Below are positions 9,425 through 18,771 of a stretch of 64,000 nt of DNA, in pieces. Positions within the stretch are counted from its first letter, which is position 1; every line of letters starts with the position of its first letter. The notes beneath the pieces are model-generated. The model saw only the letters and a list, made by a program, of their open reading frames with translations. It was not told where the DNA came from and ran no database searches. The DNA lies in assembly GCA_965237575.1 (NCBI GenBank), contig CBDEGI010000004.1:62001-126000 (forward strand). Reading direction: 5' to 3'. A program made the position numbers and the translations under genes. The DNA is from JAKZVK01 sp965237575 (GTDB lineage: Bacteria; Acidobacteriota; Terriglobia; Bryobacterales; UBA6623).

Positions 9425-9892
9425 CTACAGGGATGCGGGCACGTGGAAGGAGCGACTGGACAGGGGCTTGACGTGTGTGACCGTGACACCCGTACGGTGA
9501 CTGACTTGTTGGCGAATCTGCTCGTGATTGCCCTTGTTGAGAATCAGCAGGGCGGTCTCGATTCCGCATCGAATCGTCAGCCAGTGCTTTTGGCCGCTAC
9601 GCAAGAACCCTAGCCCGGGCATGCCGCCGCCGAACGCGGCGTAGTTCAAGGCCTCGATCTCGGAGTATGGCAATTCTTTGACCAGGGTCGCCGGTCCCTT
9701 GCGCGCGGAGTAGATCTCCATCCGGTCGGGCCCGAATCGAAGGCTCACTTTCCGTTCCTTGACCTCGTCGCCATGTTGTACTCTCATCTTCACGTTCTCA
9801 ACCGTCCATGTGGGGATGGGCGCCGCTTGGGCTGAGCCCGACGCCTGCATCAGAGTACCGAACAGAACGAATGCCATAGCCTGAGATCTCAT
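9425..9892 (-). CDS. small secreted protein of unknown function
   Basis: The predicted protein has 155 residues. The ATG at 9892 is chosen because AAGGGAG lies 9 bases upstream and because it begins a signal peptide (MRSQAMAFVLFGTLMQASGSAQA); an ATG at 9919 is possible. The mature part is a compact domain with alternating strands (VSLRFGPDRMEIYS...ELPYSEIEALNYA), suggesting a small beta-rich fold such as a PH-like domain. I do not recognise a named family. It is convergent with the DUF1501 gene and has no visible operon partner. Confidence 0.6.
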   Translation of the reverse strand: MRSQAMAFVLFGTLMQASGSAQAAPIPTWTVENVKMRVQHGDEVKERKVSLRFGPDRMEIYSARKGPATLVKELPYSEIEALNYAAFGGGMPGLGFLRSGQKHWLTIRCGIETALLILNKGNHEQIRQQVSHRTGVTVTHVKPLSSRSFHVPASL

Positions 9893-10295
9893 GATTGTCG
9901 CTCCCTTAATCGTTTTCATGCAAAGCCCTTGAGCAATAAGGGGGCCAAGAGACGCGGCACCTCACGACGCCGGCAGCCATCTCTTGCAGATCGAGTCACT
10001 TACACCTGATTGTCGCCGGCTGACCGCGCCGAGCGGTTGTCGACGCGAGTAGACACCGTTGTTCGGCCGCTGTCTGCTGCGATGGACAACAAGCCCGAGA
10101 GCGGCTGTTACGCGGCCTTGTTCGCTCGTCAGTCACTCAGCGGCACGATCGCAGAGTCCCGGTACGCGGGTACCAGCGCCCCGGCCCATATCAGTACGTT
10201 CCCGCCATTGTTGACCTGCGCGAGAGCCCCAATAATGGACGTTACCGGTCGTCCCGGCGCGGACGGTTGGTACAAACGTCGCTACGTCGTCTTCG
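9893..10295. other. divergent intergenic region, nothing recognised
   Basis: About 400 bases separate the two outward-facing genes. No RNA gene, repeat or convincing small ORF is seen; promoters for both flanking genes must lie here but cannot be placed with confidence. Confidence 0.4.
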
Positions 10296-10991
10296 ATGTC
10301 TGCTGCTCACAGGGCCACGGGTTTGCTTCGCTGCTTTGGCTTGGCGGGGGTGCTGCCGGGCGTCTTGGCTTTGGCGGGGGCCGCGTGGGGGCAGATCGCG
10401 ATCTCGACCCGGGCAGGGATGATCCTACACAGCGAGGGGGCCGTGTTCGTCGATGGCGCGCCGCTTTCGCTGCCGGCGGCGCAGTTTGTCTATCTCGAGG
10501 AGGCCGAAAGCCTTCACACCGGCGATGGCCGCGCGGAGATTCTGCTGGGTGACACGAGCTTTGTTCGGCTCGGGAAACATAGCCGGGTCGAGATGTTGGC
10601 CGCCGAAGTGGCTGACTCGCGAGTGCGGCTGGCCGAGGGGTCGGCGGTTGTCGACGTGTGGTTTCTCGATGGACACAGTACCGTGACGGTGCACTGCGGC
10701 GAAGTCGAGGTCGGTCTGCTCAAAAGAGGACGATACCGCTTCGATGTGCCGGCGACCGCGCCCGCGACGGTTCGGGTGTTTCATGGACGGGTCGGGGTCA
10801 AGACGGGCCGGGGCGCGATAACGGTCCGGCGTGGGCAGCTCGTGAAGCCTACCGCCGGCGAGGCGAAGCCATCGGTTGTGGAGTTTGATTTCACGCAGCT
10901 CGATGCGCTCGACCTCTGGAATGCCGAACGGCAGGCCCGTGTGGAGAAGACCACGCGCGCGGCGGCGCGCAGCCAGTCTTGGTTGAGGTAG
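10296..10991 (+). CDS. FecR-domain secreted protein
   Basis: The 231-residue protein has an N-terminal hydrophobic export segment (about residues 10-32, ending AAWGQ). A FecR-like beta-rich domain follows at about 50-190, with the familiar pattern 'AEILLGDTSFVRLGKHSRVEM' broken into strands and 'VRVFHGRVGVKTG'. In FecR proteins this domain is usually attached to an inner-membrane anti-sigma module. Here there is no cytoplasmic anti-sigma domain and no adjacent sigma factor, so it is probably a free periplasmic or outer-membrane FecR-like protein, as is common in Acidobacteria. No Shine-Dalgarno sequence is obvious, so the start is moderately certain. Confidence 0.7.
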   Translation: MSAAHRATGLLRCFGLAGVLPGVLALAGAAWGQIAISTRAGMILHSEGAVFVDGAPLSLPAAQFVYLEEAESLHTGDGRAEILLGDTSFVRLGKHSRVEMLAAEVADSRVRLAEGSAVVDVWFLDGHSTVTVHCGEVEVGLLKRGRYRFDVPATAPATVRVFHGRVGVKTGRGAITVRRGQLVKPTAGEAKPSVVEFDFTQLDALDLWNAERQARVEKTTRAAARSQSWLR

Positions 10992-11096
10992 CGACCTTAT
11001 TTCGATCCGTGCATCTCAGCGCGGACTTCCGTTCGCCGCTCTCGAGGAACACTCCGATAACTGACGTGTTTTCAACAAACGTGCTCCGAGAGTCCA

Positions 11097-11806
11097 TTAG
11101 GCCGCAGCTTCGAGCGGGACGAGTAGAAAGCCGTAGCCGCAGGCCCGTGCTAGTAGATGGGCCTCGGCGCGTTGGCGGTGGCGCTCCCGCTCGCGCGCGA
11201 AGACTCCCTCGTCGTAAGCCTCGCCGGTCGTCACCAAGTGATAGATGATGCGTGCCAACTTGTGCGCCGTCGATGTGATCGCCCCGCCGGCCCCAGCCGC
11301 GCTCGCATCCGCCGGTGATGGCCCCTAAACAACTACCGACTGAAAGTCGGTAGGATTGGTTGCGACTGAAAGTCGCCTGAAGAAGACGAGGCATCGTGGC
11401 GCGCGCGTAAGCAAATGGTGATACGGGCGAAGTCTGGGATCAGCGTGTCGTCCAGTCAACACGACCTTCCCAACCGCTCCTCGACAGTCGCACCACGGAA
11501 GAAAAACGGTGCTCGAAGCTGACCGCCTGAAAGGCGGTGGGTTTAGACCTGGCGATTGAACTAAATAGGATTGGTCGCTGTGTAACGATTGCGCCGCAAC
11601 GCGATCGCCAGCCGGTTCTTCACCTGCCGCGTCCCGCGCCGGATCACCTTGTCCCCCGTCACGTCGTTGTGCGGACCTAGCGCCGCCCAGGAACTGAGCG
11701 CCGCGGCGGTGGCAAACTTCGTGAAGTCCCGGCTCTCTTCCGCTACCACCGCCTGCGTCGTCAGCGCCTCGATACCGGGTATCGCTGTCAGGTCCGTCCG
11801 CAGCAC
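11097..11806 (-). pseudogene. IS110-family transposase remnant, split by a small insertion
   Basis: Two separated pieces of an IS110 transposase are readable on the minus strand. The upstream piece (about 11580-11806) encodes LTAIPGIEALTTQAVVAEE and GPHNDVTGDKVIRRGTRQVK, which is the Transposase_20 region. The downstream piece (11097-about 11300) encodes STAHKLARIIYHLVTTGEAYD and a basic C-terminus ending LVPLEAAA with a TAA stop. About 230 unrelated bases separate them. The N-terminal DEDD catalytic region is missing upstream of 11806. The gene is therefore dead on two counts: truncation and interruption. Confidence 0.85.
11334..11575. mobile_element. small IS200/IS605-like non-autonomous element
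   Basis: Hairpins with stem-GAA-stem form lie near both edges: 11334-11354 (9-bp stem), 11363-11377 (6-bp stem) and 11523-11537 (6-bp stem). The last is followed by GGGTTT, as in many IS200/IS605 right ends. A 10-base direct repeat, TAGGATTGGT, occurs at 11352-11361 and 11566-11575. No transposase is encoded. It sits inside the IS110 relic, so it inserted after that element arrived. Assignment to IS200/IS605 rests on hairpin form only. Confidence 0.55.
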
Positions 11807-12044
11807 GCGATGGCAATGTGTGCGCAGGTCAAAATGCGCCCCTTTGCCACGCCGTTTTCACTGCCCGTCCTCGCCGGCTAGGCTAGCGCAACGCTCACCC
11901 CCTGTTCCTTCCCCCCCCCCCGGGGCCCGGTCGCCAGACCGGATCAGTCGCTCTGTTGGGGCGCGGTCGGCACGCTTATGTGCTTTGGGATTGCCGCCGA
12001 CACGGTGTTCCGCCTGCGGCCCAACGGCTTTACACTGTTACGTT
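11807..12044. other. region upstream of the YhhQ-type gene with an 11-C tract
   Basis: This stretch holds no clear gene. It contains a run of eleven C (11911-11921) followed by GGGG, and a small hairpin CCGGTC-GCCA-GACCGG (11927-11942). The promoter of the transporter gene should lie between here and 12044, but no queuosine-type riboswitch fold could be recognised. Confidence 0.45.
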
Positions 12045-12830
12045 ATGTCCACCCCGCCGAAGAAGGCCGCCCACCTGCCCGCCCCTGTCGACACGCACCG
12101 GTTCCGCTACTACGACTTGCTGGTGCACGTGTTTGTCGTCGTGCTGCTGGTGTCGAACCTGGTGGCGCAGAAGATCTGCGCCATTGGACCGTTCGAGATC
12201 GGCGACTGGACGCTGGGGCCGTTCTATGTGAGCGCGGCGATGGCGCTGTTTCCCATCACGTACATCTTTGGTGACATCTTCGTCGAGGTCTACGGGTATA
12301 GCGCCTCGCGGCGCGCGATTTGGATCGGCTTCTTCTCGGCGGCGCTGCTGGCCGCGATGGCGCTGTTCACCACCGCCCTGCCGGCAGCCGAGCACTGGGA
12401 CAACCAGGAAGCGTTCGAGGCGGTCTTCGGCTTCGTGCCCCGCGTGCTGGCCGCGAGCTTGATCGCCTACTGGTGCGGCGAGTTCGCCAACGCTGTCGTG
12501 ATGTCGAAGATGAAGATCTGGACCCAAGGCAAACAGCTCTGGACACGCACCATCGGCTCCACCGTGGTCGGACAGTTCGTCGATACGGTCATCGTGATGT
12601 TCATCGTCTTCTTCGGCCAGGACCTGATGATGATCCTCAACCTGATCTTCACCGGCTACTTCTTTAAGGTGATCTACGAGGCCGCGGCCACGCCGCTTAC
12701 CTATCTGGTTGTCAACACGCTCAAGCGCGTCGAGGGCGTCGATGTCTATGACGAAGGTGTGGACTTCAATCCGTTTCACACCACGCCGGACGGGAAGTTA
12801 CCGAGCGCCTCCGGTGAGGGCTCGCCGTAA
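12045..12830 (+). CDS. yhhQ: queuosine precursor transporter, YhhQ/VUT family
   Basis: The 261-residue membrane protein has about six hydrophobic segments. Family phrases visible include LLVSNLVAQKI, FPITYIFGDIFVEVYGY and WTRTIGSTVVGQFVDT. YhhQ proteins import 7-deazaguanine precursors (preQ0/preQ1) for tRNA queuosine. The ATG at 12045 is chosen because conserved sequence begins about 25 residues later; the reading frame is open far upstream but runs through the antisense of the transposon relic, which is not part of the gene. There are no queuosine synthesis genes in the window, so it probably serves salvage. Confidence 0.85.
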   Translation: MSTPPKKAAHLPAPVDTHRFRYYDLLVHVFVVVLLVSNLVAQKICAIGPFEIGDWTLGPFYVSAAMALFPITYIFGDIFVEVYGYSASRRAIWIGFFSAALLAAMALFTTALPAAEHWDNQEAFEAVFGFVPRVLAASLIAYWCGEFANAVVMSKMKIWTQGKQLWTRTIGSTVVGQFVDTVIVMFIVFFGQDLMMILNLIFTGYFFKVIYEAAATPLTYLVVNTLKRVEGVDVYDEGVDFNPFHTTPDGKLPSASGEGSP

Positions 12831-12914
12831 ACCCGGTTTCTGTCCGTCGGCCGCGAACGCCGCTTTGCGCCGCTGCCGCCGCTGCCCGTAGAATGATGGC
12901 AGGAGAACAATCCC

Positions 12915-13190
12915 ATGGCTGACAGAATGGTCCACTGCGCGAAGCTCGGCAAGGAGCTGCCCGGATTGGGCGAGGCTCCTTTTGACGGCGAGCTGGGCCA
13001 ACGCATCTACGACAGCGTGTCGAAAGACGCCTGGGCCATGTGGGCCGAGCACCTCAAGATGATCATCAACGAGTACCGGCTCAACCCCGCCACGCGCGAA
13101 GCGCAGGAATTGATCATCAAGCAGATGGAAGACTTCTTCTTCGGCTCCGGAGGCCAAGCGCCACCGGAGTACGAGGCGCCAAAGCAGTAA
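12915..13190 (+). CDS. yggX: probable Fe(2+)-trafficking protein YggX
   Basis: The 91-residue protein matches YggX along its whole length, including the conserved N-terminal Cys in MVHCAKLGKELPGL and the C-terminal helical part EAQELIIKQMEDFFFG. YggX protects iron-sulfur clusters and may handle labile iron under oxidative stress. A GGAG ribosome site precedes the ATG by about 9 bases. It converges on the feoAB operon, which makes this a small iron-related cluster, although the genes are on opposite strands. Confidence 0.9.
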   Translation: MADRMVHCAKLGKELPGLGEAPFDGELGQRIYDSVSKDAWAMWAEHLKMIINEYRLNPATREAQELIIKQMEDFFFGSGGQAPPEYEAPKQ

Positions 13191-13245
13191 TCGTGATTCG
13201 TGATTCGTGAACCGTGATTCGTCGAACGTCGTCGGGGACGCAGGC

Positions 13246-13269
13246 GGGCACGGCATGCCGTGCCCCTAC
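13246..13269. repeat. GTAGGGG-type palindromic repeat, copy 1
   Basis: The core GGGCACGGCATGCCGTGCCC is a perfect palindrome followed by CTAC. It lies between the convergent yggX and feoB stop codons. It is one of at least eleven copies of this family in the window. Confidence 0.85.
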
Positions 13270-13312
13270 ATTCTGACCAGAGGCGTTCTCGGTTTCTCCA
13301 CAGGCTGCGAGG

Positions 13313-15205
13313 CTACGCCGACAGGACTTGGTAGGTAACGAACGCGGCTGTGTAGGCAACAGCCGTCATGTAGGCGAACTGGATCAGCGCCCACTTCCAG
13401 CCACCGGTCTCGCGGCGCACGATGGCGACGGTTGACATGCACTGCATCGCGAAGGCGAAGAACACCAACAGCGCGGCCGCACCCGCAAGCGTCAAGTCCG
13501 CTTGCAGCGCGCCTTGTAGCCCGATGGAGTCCTCGTCGGCCTCCATGCCGTAGATCGTGCCGAGCGTGCCGACGATCACCTCGCGGGCAGCCAGCGAAGT
13601 GATCAGCCCGATCCCGATCTTCCAGTTGAAGCCGAGCGGCTCGATGAGAGGCTCGATCGTCCGCCCGATGGTGCCGGCGACGCTGTCAGCGATCTCCGGG
13701 GGTTCGCCGTCTTGTAGCGGTACGCTCGCCAGGCACCACAGGATGATGGTCGTGGCCAGAATCACGGTCCCGGCGCGGCGCAAGAAGATCTTCGCGCGAT
13801 CGTACAGCCGCAACCCTAGAGAGCGAAGCGTGGGCATGCGATAGGGCGGCATCTCGAGCATGAACGGCGTACCGTGACTGCGGAGAACCGACGACTTCAG
13901 CATCCAGGCCGTCAGTACGGCGGCGGCGAAGCCAAGGGCGTAGAGCCCCAGCATGGTCGCGGCCTGCGTACCGAGGAACCAGCCGAGGATGGGTTGGTCG
14001 GGGATGAACGCGGCGATCAACAGCGTGTAGACCGGCAGCCGCGCCGAGCAGGTCATGAAAGGCGCGATGAGAATGGTCGCCATGCGGTCGCGCTTGTTCT
14101 CGATGGTGCGGGTCGACATGATCGCCGGCACGGCGCAGGCGTAGGCCGAGAGTAGCGGAATGAACGACTTGCCCTGCAAGCCCACCTTGGCCATCGTGCG
14201 GTCGGCGATCAACGCCGCACGCGCCATGTAGCCGGAGTCTTCGAGCACCCCGATGAAAAGGAACAGCAGCAAGATCTGCGGCAGGAATACCACTACCGAC
14301 CCGACGCCGCCCCAAACTCCCTCCAAGAGCAACGACCGGAACCACGACTCGGGCATCGCGGCCATCAGCCATCCGCCGGAGGTGGCGATGAGTGTTTCGA
14401 CGCCGTCCATCAACGGCTCGGCGACGCTGAAGATTGTCTGGAACACCGCGACGACCACGAGGCAGAACACCAGCGGCCCCACAAAAGGATGCAGGAACAC
14501 GCTGTCGAGCCTGCGCGTCCATTGCGAAGGCGCGGGCGCACGGTAGGATGCTTTGTCGCCAATGTACCTCGACCACTCGCGGCACTGTGGAACGTTGGAG
14601 ATGATCGGCAACTGGACAGGCTTCGGTACGGCAAAGGTCCCTTCGAGAAACTCGACCACCGCGGCCATGCCCTCGCCACTCTTGGCGCTGATGAGCGCGA
14701 CCGGCGCGCCCACTTCTTCGGCCAGCACTTCCGGTTCGAGACGGCCTCCGCGGCTCTTGAGGTCGTCGGCCATATTGAGCACGACGAGCGTCGGGATACC
14801 CAGGCTCAGAATCGGCGCGGCGAGCGTGAGGTGACGTCCGAGGTTGGTGGAGTCGAGAATGAGGACGACCGCATCGGGTGCCGCCAAGTCACCGCGCTCG
14901 CCACGAAGCACGTCGTGCGTGATCTGTTCGTCCTCTGAACGCGGATGCAGGCTGTAGACGCCCGGCAGGTCGACCAACACGACCTGTTGGCCTCCGGCAA
15001 GGCGCGCTTGGCCGGTACGCTTCTCGACCGTCACACCGGGATAGTTCGCCACCTTTTGGCGCAGGCCCGTGAGACGGTTGAACAGCGTGGACTTGCCGGC
15101 ATTGGGCGGGCCGACGATCGCCACTACGCGCGGATGGCCGGGCTTTGGAGATCGCGGCTCCCGACGGGCCGCCGGGGTTAGTGTCGCCCCGGGTGTGGCG
15201 CTCAT
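13313..15205 (-). CDS. feoB: ferrous iron transport protein B
   Basis: The 630-residue protein has a cytoplasmic G domain: G1 GPPNAGKST (residues 32-40), G2 within NYPGVTVEKRTG, G3 DLPG (79-82) and G4 NMAD (144-147). The membrane part follows from about residue 230 with paired gate regions. This is the GTP-driven Fe(2+) importer of the inner membrane. The ATG at 15205 overlaps the feoA stop as ATGA. The open frame continues upstream for 98 codons, but that part is arginine/serine-rich and lies antisense-like across feoA. At 630 residues it is shorter than E. coli FeoB (773). Confidence 0.93.
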   Translation of the reverse strand: MSATPGATLTPAARREPRSPKPGHPRVVAIVGPPNAGKSTLFNRLTGLRQKVANYPGVTVEKRTGQARLAGGQQVVLVDLPGVYSLHPRSEDEQITHDVLRGERGDLAAPDAVVLILDSTNLGRHLTLAAPILSLGIPTLVVLNMADDLKSRGGRLEPEVLAEEVGAPVALISAKSGEGMAAVVEFLEGTFAVPKPVQLPIISNVPQCREWSRYIGDKASYRAPAPSQWTRRLDSVFLHPFVGPLVFCLVVVAVFQTIFSVAEPLMDGVETLIATSGGWLMAAMPESWFRSLLLEGVWGGVGSVVVFLPQILLLFLFIGVLEDSGYMARAALIADRTMAKVGLQGKSFIPLLSAYACAVPAIMSTRTIENKRDRMATILIAPFMTCSARLPVYTLLIAAFIPDQPILGWFLGTQAATMLGLYALGFAAAVLTAWMLKSSVLRSHGTPFMLEMPPYRMPTLRSLGLRLYDRAKIFLRRAGTVILATTIILWCLASVPLQDGEPPEIADSVAGTIGRTIEPLIEPLGFNWKIGIGLITSLAAREVIVGTLGTIYGMEADEDSIGLQGALQADLTLAGAAALLVFFAFAMQCMSTVAIVRRETGGWKWALIQFAYMTAVAYTAAFVTYQVLSA

Positions 15206-15465
15206 GCTTCGTCCTGAAGAGAGGTTTGCGCAGAGCGGACCGTCATGCGCGAAGCGGTCTCTCGCCGCAAGGCCACTTCCGAGCCGTCCACGCGATAGAC
15301 GCGGGGATCTCCGAACGGCGAGCGACGCGCCACTGTGATCAAGCTGCCGGGTAGAAAGCCAAGTTCCATGAGGCGCCGAGCGTCGGCCTCGGGCAGATCG
15401 ATGTGGTCGAGGTAAGCTTCCTCGCCTTGCCTCAGCTCGACGAGAGTGGCGGTGCCGGCATGCAT
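15202..15465 (-). CDS. feoA: ferrous iron transport protein A
   Basis: The protein has 87 residues if it starts at the ATG at 15465, where FeoA-type sequence begins (TLVELRQGEEAYLDHID). A longer start at 15549 would add 28 poorly conserved residues. The SH3-like fold is recognisable from ARRLMELGFLPGSLITVARRSP and the C-terminal VALRRETASRM. FeoA assists FeoB; the two genes overlap by four bases and are translationally coupled. No Fur box could be placed with confidence upstream. Confidence 0.88.
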   Translation of the reverse strand: MHAGTATLVELRQGEEAYLDHIDLPEADARRLMELGFLPGSLITVARRSPFGDPRVYRVDGSEVALRRETASRMTVRSAQTSLQDEA

Positions 15466-15698
15466 GGGCGGATGGTTGCGCGAAGTTCCCTTTTGACAAC
15501 CAGTTGCAACTGTAGATTCAGTATGGGATGACAGCGCGTGGGAAGTCAAGGAATCAATAGGCTAGGAATCATGCCGGTCAGTCCACCAGTAAAGGCACTG
15601 GCTTCCCGGAGCCCTGAAGGTGTTGGCTGCAAGCTGGTTGCATAAAGGTGGACCTTCGCATAGGGCAATCGCCGGGACGGCTGGCCGAGCCTAGCTTC

Positions 15699-18600
15699 TC
15701 AAGCTCTCGCCGAGGCGGGGAGTCGAGCGGGGCACCGGCCCCGATAGTGTGGACAGCGGAGGCAGTGGGGCCCGACCGCGATCGGGAATTGAACGGTTGA
15801 TTGCGCGTTGAAAAGCCGCTCGACGGTTTTCTGAGCTTCGCCGAGGGCCGTGTCGCTGAGGTCTACATCGACGGCTGCGTTGGGTCGGAGGAAATACAAG
15901 ACGCCGCGCGAAGGGAGCCGGCCTTCCGCTTGTCGCATCGCGAGGGCGTAAAGCTGGATCTGTAGCGAATAGTCCTTCGCGCGTTCGACCGCCTCTCCCT
16001 CGTCTACCTCGTCCGTCTTGTAGTCGAGCAGGACGTGCTCTTCACCGTCTTCAAACCAGAGATCGATCTGGCCACGCAAGAGGTGTTCGCCGACCGGGAA
16101 CAGAACCCCGTGTTCTCGGAGCACGCGATGCGCCCGCGCCGTACGCTGCCCCAAGTCGCTGTCAAAAAACACATCCGCCAGCCGCTGCGCCTCCCCATCA
16201 GCCGGGTCGTCCGGCGGATTGCCCGCCAGAATCTCGTGGACGCGCCGGCCTAGCGTGGTCGCATCCGTTTCATCGGACTCTTGAAGACCAGCATCGTCTT
16301 CGACACTGACGAAACCGCCGCGGGGGCCTCCATTGGCCTCAAAGCCCAAGTAGCGTGACAAGTAATACCGCCGCGGGCACTCATTGAACAGCCCCACCGA
16401 CGTAACGGCCGCCGCCGCGTCGGACTGATCGGCCTCCGCCGCCGGATCGACCCACACAACTTCGGACGCCTTGCCGGGCCGGAACATCTCTTTCTGAAGC
16501 GAGGGCGTCTGGTCGGTGACGTGACAGAGGAACTGGAAGCCGTGCTGCTCGTGGATGGTGGGCTTGCTTTCAACTTTCTTGAAGTCGACGCCCAGCTTTT
16601 CTTTCAAGTGCTTAGCCCAGCCCCTTGCTTGCACCGTCGTACCGAACGAAGCGCTTAGGATCAAGTGCTCCTCGGCCCTCGTCATGGCGACGTACAGCAG
16701 GCGATCGGTCTCTTCCTTATCGCGCTCTTTCAGGCGCTCACGGATCACCTCGTGGCTGGAGTCGCCCTTGGGCTCTCCGGTGGCCGCGTCCTCGACCCAG
16801 CGAACACCGAGGCCTCGCTCGGGATCGTACAAGGCTGCGTTCGTGTCCCCGCGTGCCGCGCGATTGACGCCTGGGATGATGACGACGGGGAACTCCAGCC
16901 CTTTTGCGCCGTGCACCGTCAACACCCGGATGGCATCGACGTCTTCGTCGCCGGAGTCGGCCTCGGGCTCGTCCACAACGGAGGATTTCAGTTCCTCAAG
17001 CCGGTCGACGACCTCATGGAGCCGCAGCCGGCGGTGCTCCTGCAGTTGGCGAATGAGCCGCAGCAGCTTGCGGATGTTGGCGACCTTGATGTCGCCGCCA
17101 TCGGCCGCGAAGGCTTGCGACTCGTAACCGGTCTCGGCCAGCAGGCGTGAGAGAAGCACCTCGACGGGCGTTTCGTCACGAAGTTGGCGAAAGCGATCGA
17201 GACGCGCCTGAAACTCGGCGAGCCGCTCGGCGTCCTTCGGTTGCGTCAGGTTGTCTGCACCGAATTCCTTCGAGCCGAGCACGCTGCCAAGGTTCTTGTT
17301 GAACTCGCCCGCGAGCTTGATCTCCAGCAGTGCGTTGTCGCTGAGGCCTGCGAGCGGTGAGCAGAGTACGGCCGCCAGTGAGATTTCGTCACGCGGGTTT
17401 CGCAGAACTCGCAGAAAGCTCACCAAATCTCGAACTTCCTCCGCCTCGAAAAATCCGCGGCCGGCGGAAACTTGATACGGAATGCCGGCGGCTTGCAGGC
17501 CCCTGGTGATGTCAGCTAGCACGGCTCGCGTGCGTCCCAGAACGGCGAAGTCCTTCCACTCGGCGGGCCGCTTCTTTTCCCCGATCAACAAGCTGCCGCG
17601 AAGATCGATGATGCGCGCCGCCACGTGTTGCGCCTCGGCCTCGCGGGCCTCGTCGGTATCACGCCCGCGGGCGATCAGCACCTCCACGCTGGAGCCGCGC
17701 TTGCGAGGTAGTGCGCGAGCCGCGACGAGCCTTCGCGGCTCAACACCGCCGGACGGTCGGTCGAAGACAGTCTCGACCGCGCGCAGAATGTCGTCGCGGC
17801 TGCGAAAGTTCTCAAGCAATTCGACCACCTGGCCGCCGCCCTCCCGTACCCGGTCGCGGAAGTCATGAAAGACGCGTGGCTCGGCGTGACGGAAACCGTA
17901 GATCGACTGGTTCAGATCGCCGACGGCAAAGAGAGTCGAGTCGCGCGTACGCTCGCGAAGCAAGCTGACCAGGTCGGCCTGCAAGCGGTTGGTGTCTTGA
18001 TACTCGTCGACCAGAATGGCGCGATACGGAAGGTTGACCGCGGAGGAAGTGGACAGCAGCCGGACCGCCTCGATCTCGAGGTCGGCGAAGTCGAGCCATC
18101 CGTATCGGCGCTTCGATGCCACGTAGTGATCATCGACCTGGCGCAACGTCTCGACCAGCCAACGCCGCGAGTCCTGGAACGCCGGTTCGGCTAGCGGCGC
18201 ATCCGTGATCTCCCGGCCGGAGGCGCGCAATGTTTGATAGACCTCGAGAATCTCGCCGTGAACGTTCGAAAGTTCGTTGCGCTCGGCATGCGCGCCCGAA
18301 CCGTAGAAGGCTTGCAGGAAAGCCAGCGTGCGCGCCCTGTGCTGTGCATGGCGTTCGTCGAGCACGTCCGCGATCGAACGGCGCAGCAACACCTCGGCTT
18401 CCCAGGCGTCGATGACTTCAAACCCTGGGTCGAGACTCGCTTCCAAGGCGTGCTCGCGCAGCAGGCGGGCGCAGAAGGCGTCGATGGTGGAGATCTGCGC
18501 GGTCTGGAAGGAGTCCCGATGCGCGGCGTCACTCTGCTCCACTAAGCGCACGAGCATGTTCGCGGCGGCCTTCTCGGTGAAGGTGATCGCAAGGATCTCG

Positions 18601-18746
18601 TCGGGCCGGAAGCCCTTCTCCGCGACCAGCCAGCGAAAGCGCTCCACCAGCACGGTGGTCTTGCCCGACCCCGGACCGGCCACGACGCAGACGTCGCCGG
18701 CACCCCAGCTTTCCACGGCCTGACGTTGCGTTTCTGTCAGATCCAT
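15699..18746 (-). CDS. addA: AddA-type UvrD helicase with C-terminal PD-(D/E)XK nuclease
   Basis: The 1015-residue protein has the superfamily 1 helicase motifs: Walker A AGPGSGKTT (23-31), motif Ia AITFTEKAA, Walker B with VDEYQDTN near residue 250, motif III VGDLNQSIYGFR and motif VI VAMTRAEEHL. The C-terminal nuclease has GQIDLWFEDGEE and LLDYKTDE. Cysteines in NECPRRYY and in CLRCPHYRGRC are placed as in Fe-S-stabilised RecB-family nucleases. It lies 25 bases downstream of its AddB-like partner. The pair should process double-strand breaks, replacing RecBCD. Whether it is best called AddA, RexA or a related type needs a tree. Confidence 0.88.
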   Translation of the reverse strand: MDLTETQRQAVESWGAGDVCVVAGPGSGKTTVLVERFRWLVAEKGFRPDEILAITFTEKAAANMLVRLVEQSDAAHRDSFQTAQISTIDAFCARLLREHALEASLDPGFEVIDAWEAEVLLRRSIADVLDERHAQHRARTLAFLQAFYGSGAHAERNELSNVHGEILEVYQTLRASGREITDAPLAEPAFQDSRRWLVETLRQVDDHYVASKRRYGWLDFADLEIEAVRLLSTSSAVNLPYRAILVDEYQDTNRLQADLVSLLRERTRDSTLFAVGDLNQSIYGFRHAEPRVFHDFRDRVREGGGQVVELLENFRSRDDILRAVETVFDRPSGGVEPRRLVAARALPRKRGSSVEVLIARGRDTDEAREAEAQHVAARIIDLRGSLLIGEKKRPAEWKDFAVLGRTRAVLADITRGLQAAGIPYQVSAGRGFFEAEEVRDLVSFLRVLRNPRDEISLAAVLCSPLAGLSDNALLEIKLAGEFNKNLGSVLGSKEFGADNLTQPKDAERLAEFQARLDRFRQLRDETPVEVLLSRLLAETGYESQAFAADGGDIKVANIRKLLRLIRQLQEHRRLRLHEVVDRLEELKSSVVDEPEADSGDEDVDAIRVLTVHGAKGLEFPVVIIPGVNRAARGDTNAALYDPERGLGVRWVEDAATGEPKGDSSHEVIRERLKERDKEETDRLLYVAMTRAEEHLILSASFGTTVQARGWAKHLKEKLGVDFKKVESKPTIHEQHGFQFLCHVTDQTPSLQKEMFRPGKASEVVWVDPAAEADQSDAAAAVTSVGLFNECPRRYYLSRYLGFEANGGPRGGFVSVEDDAGLQESDETDATTLGRRVHEILAGNPPDDPADGEAQRLADVFFDSDLGQRTARAHRVLREHGVLFPVGEHLLRGQIDLWFEDGEEHVLLDYKTDEVDEGEAVERAKDYSLQIQLYALAMRQAEGRLPSRGVLYFLRPNAAVDVDLSDTALGEAQKTVERLFNAQSTVQFPIAVGPHCLRCPHYRGRCPARLPASARA

Positions 18747-18771
18747 ACGGTCATATCCGTTAGGGGGAGAC

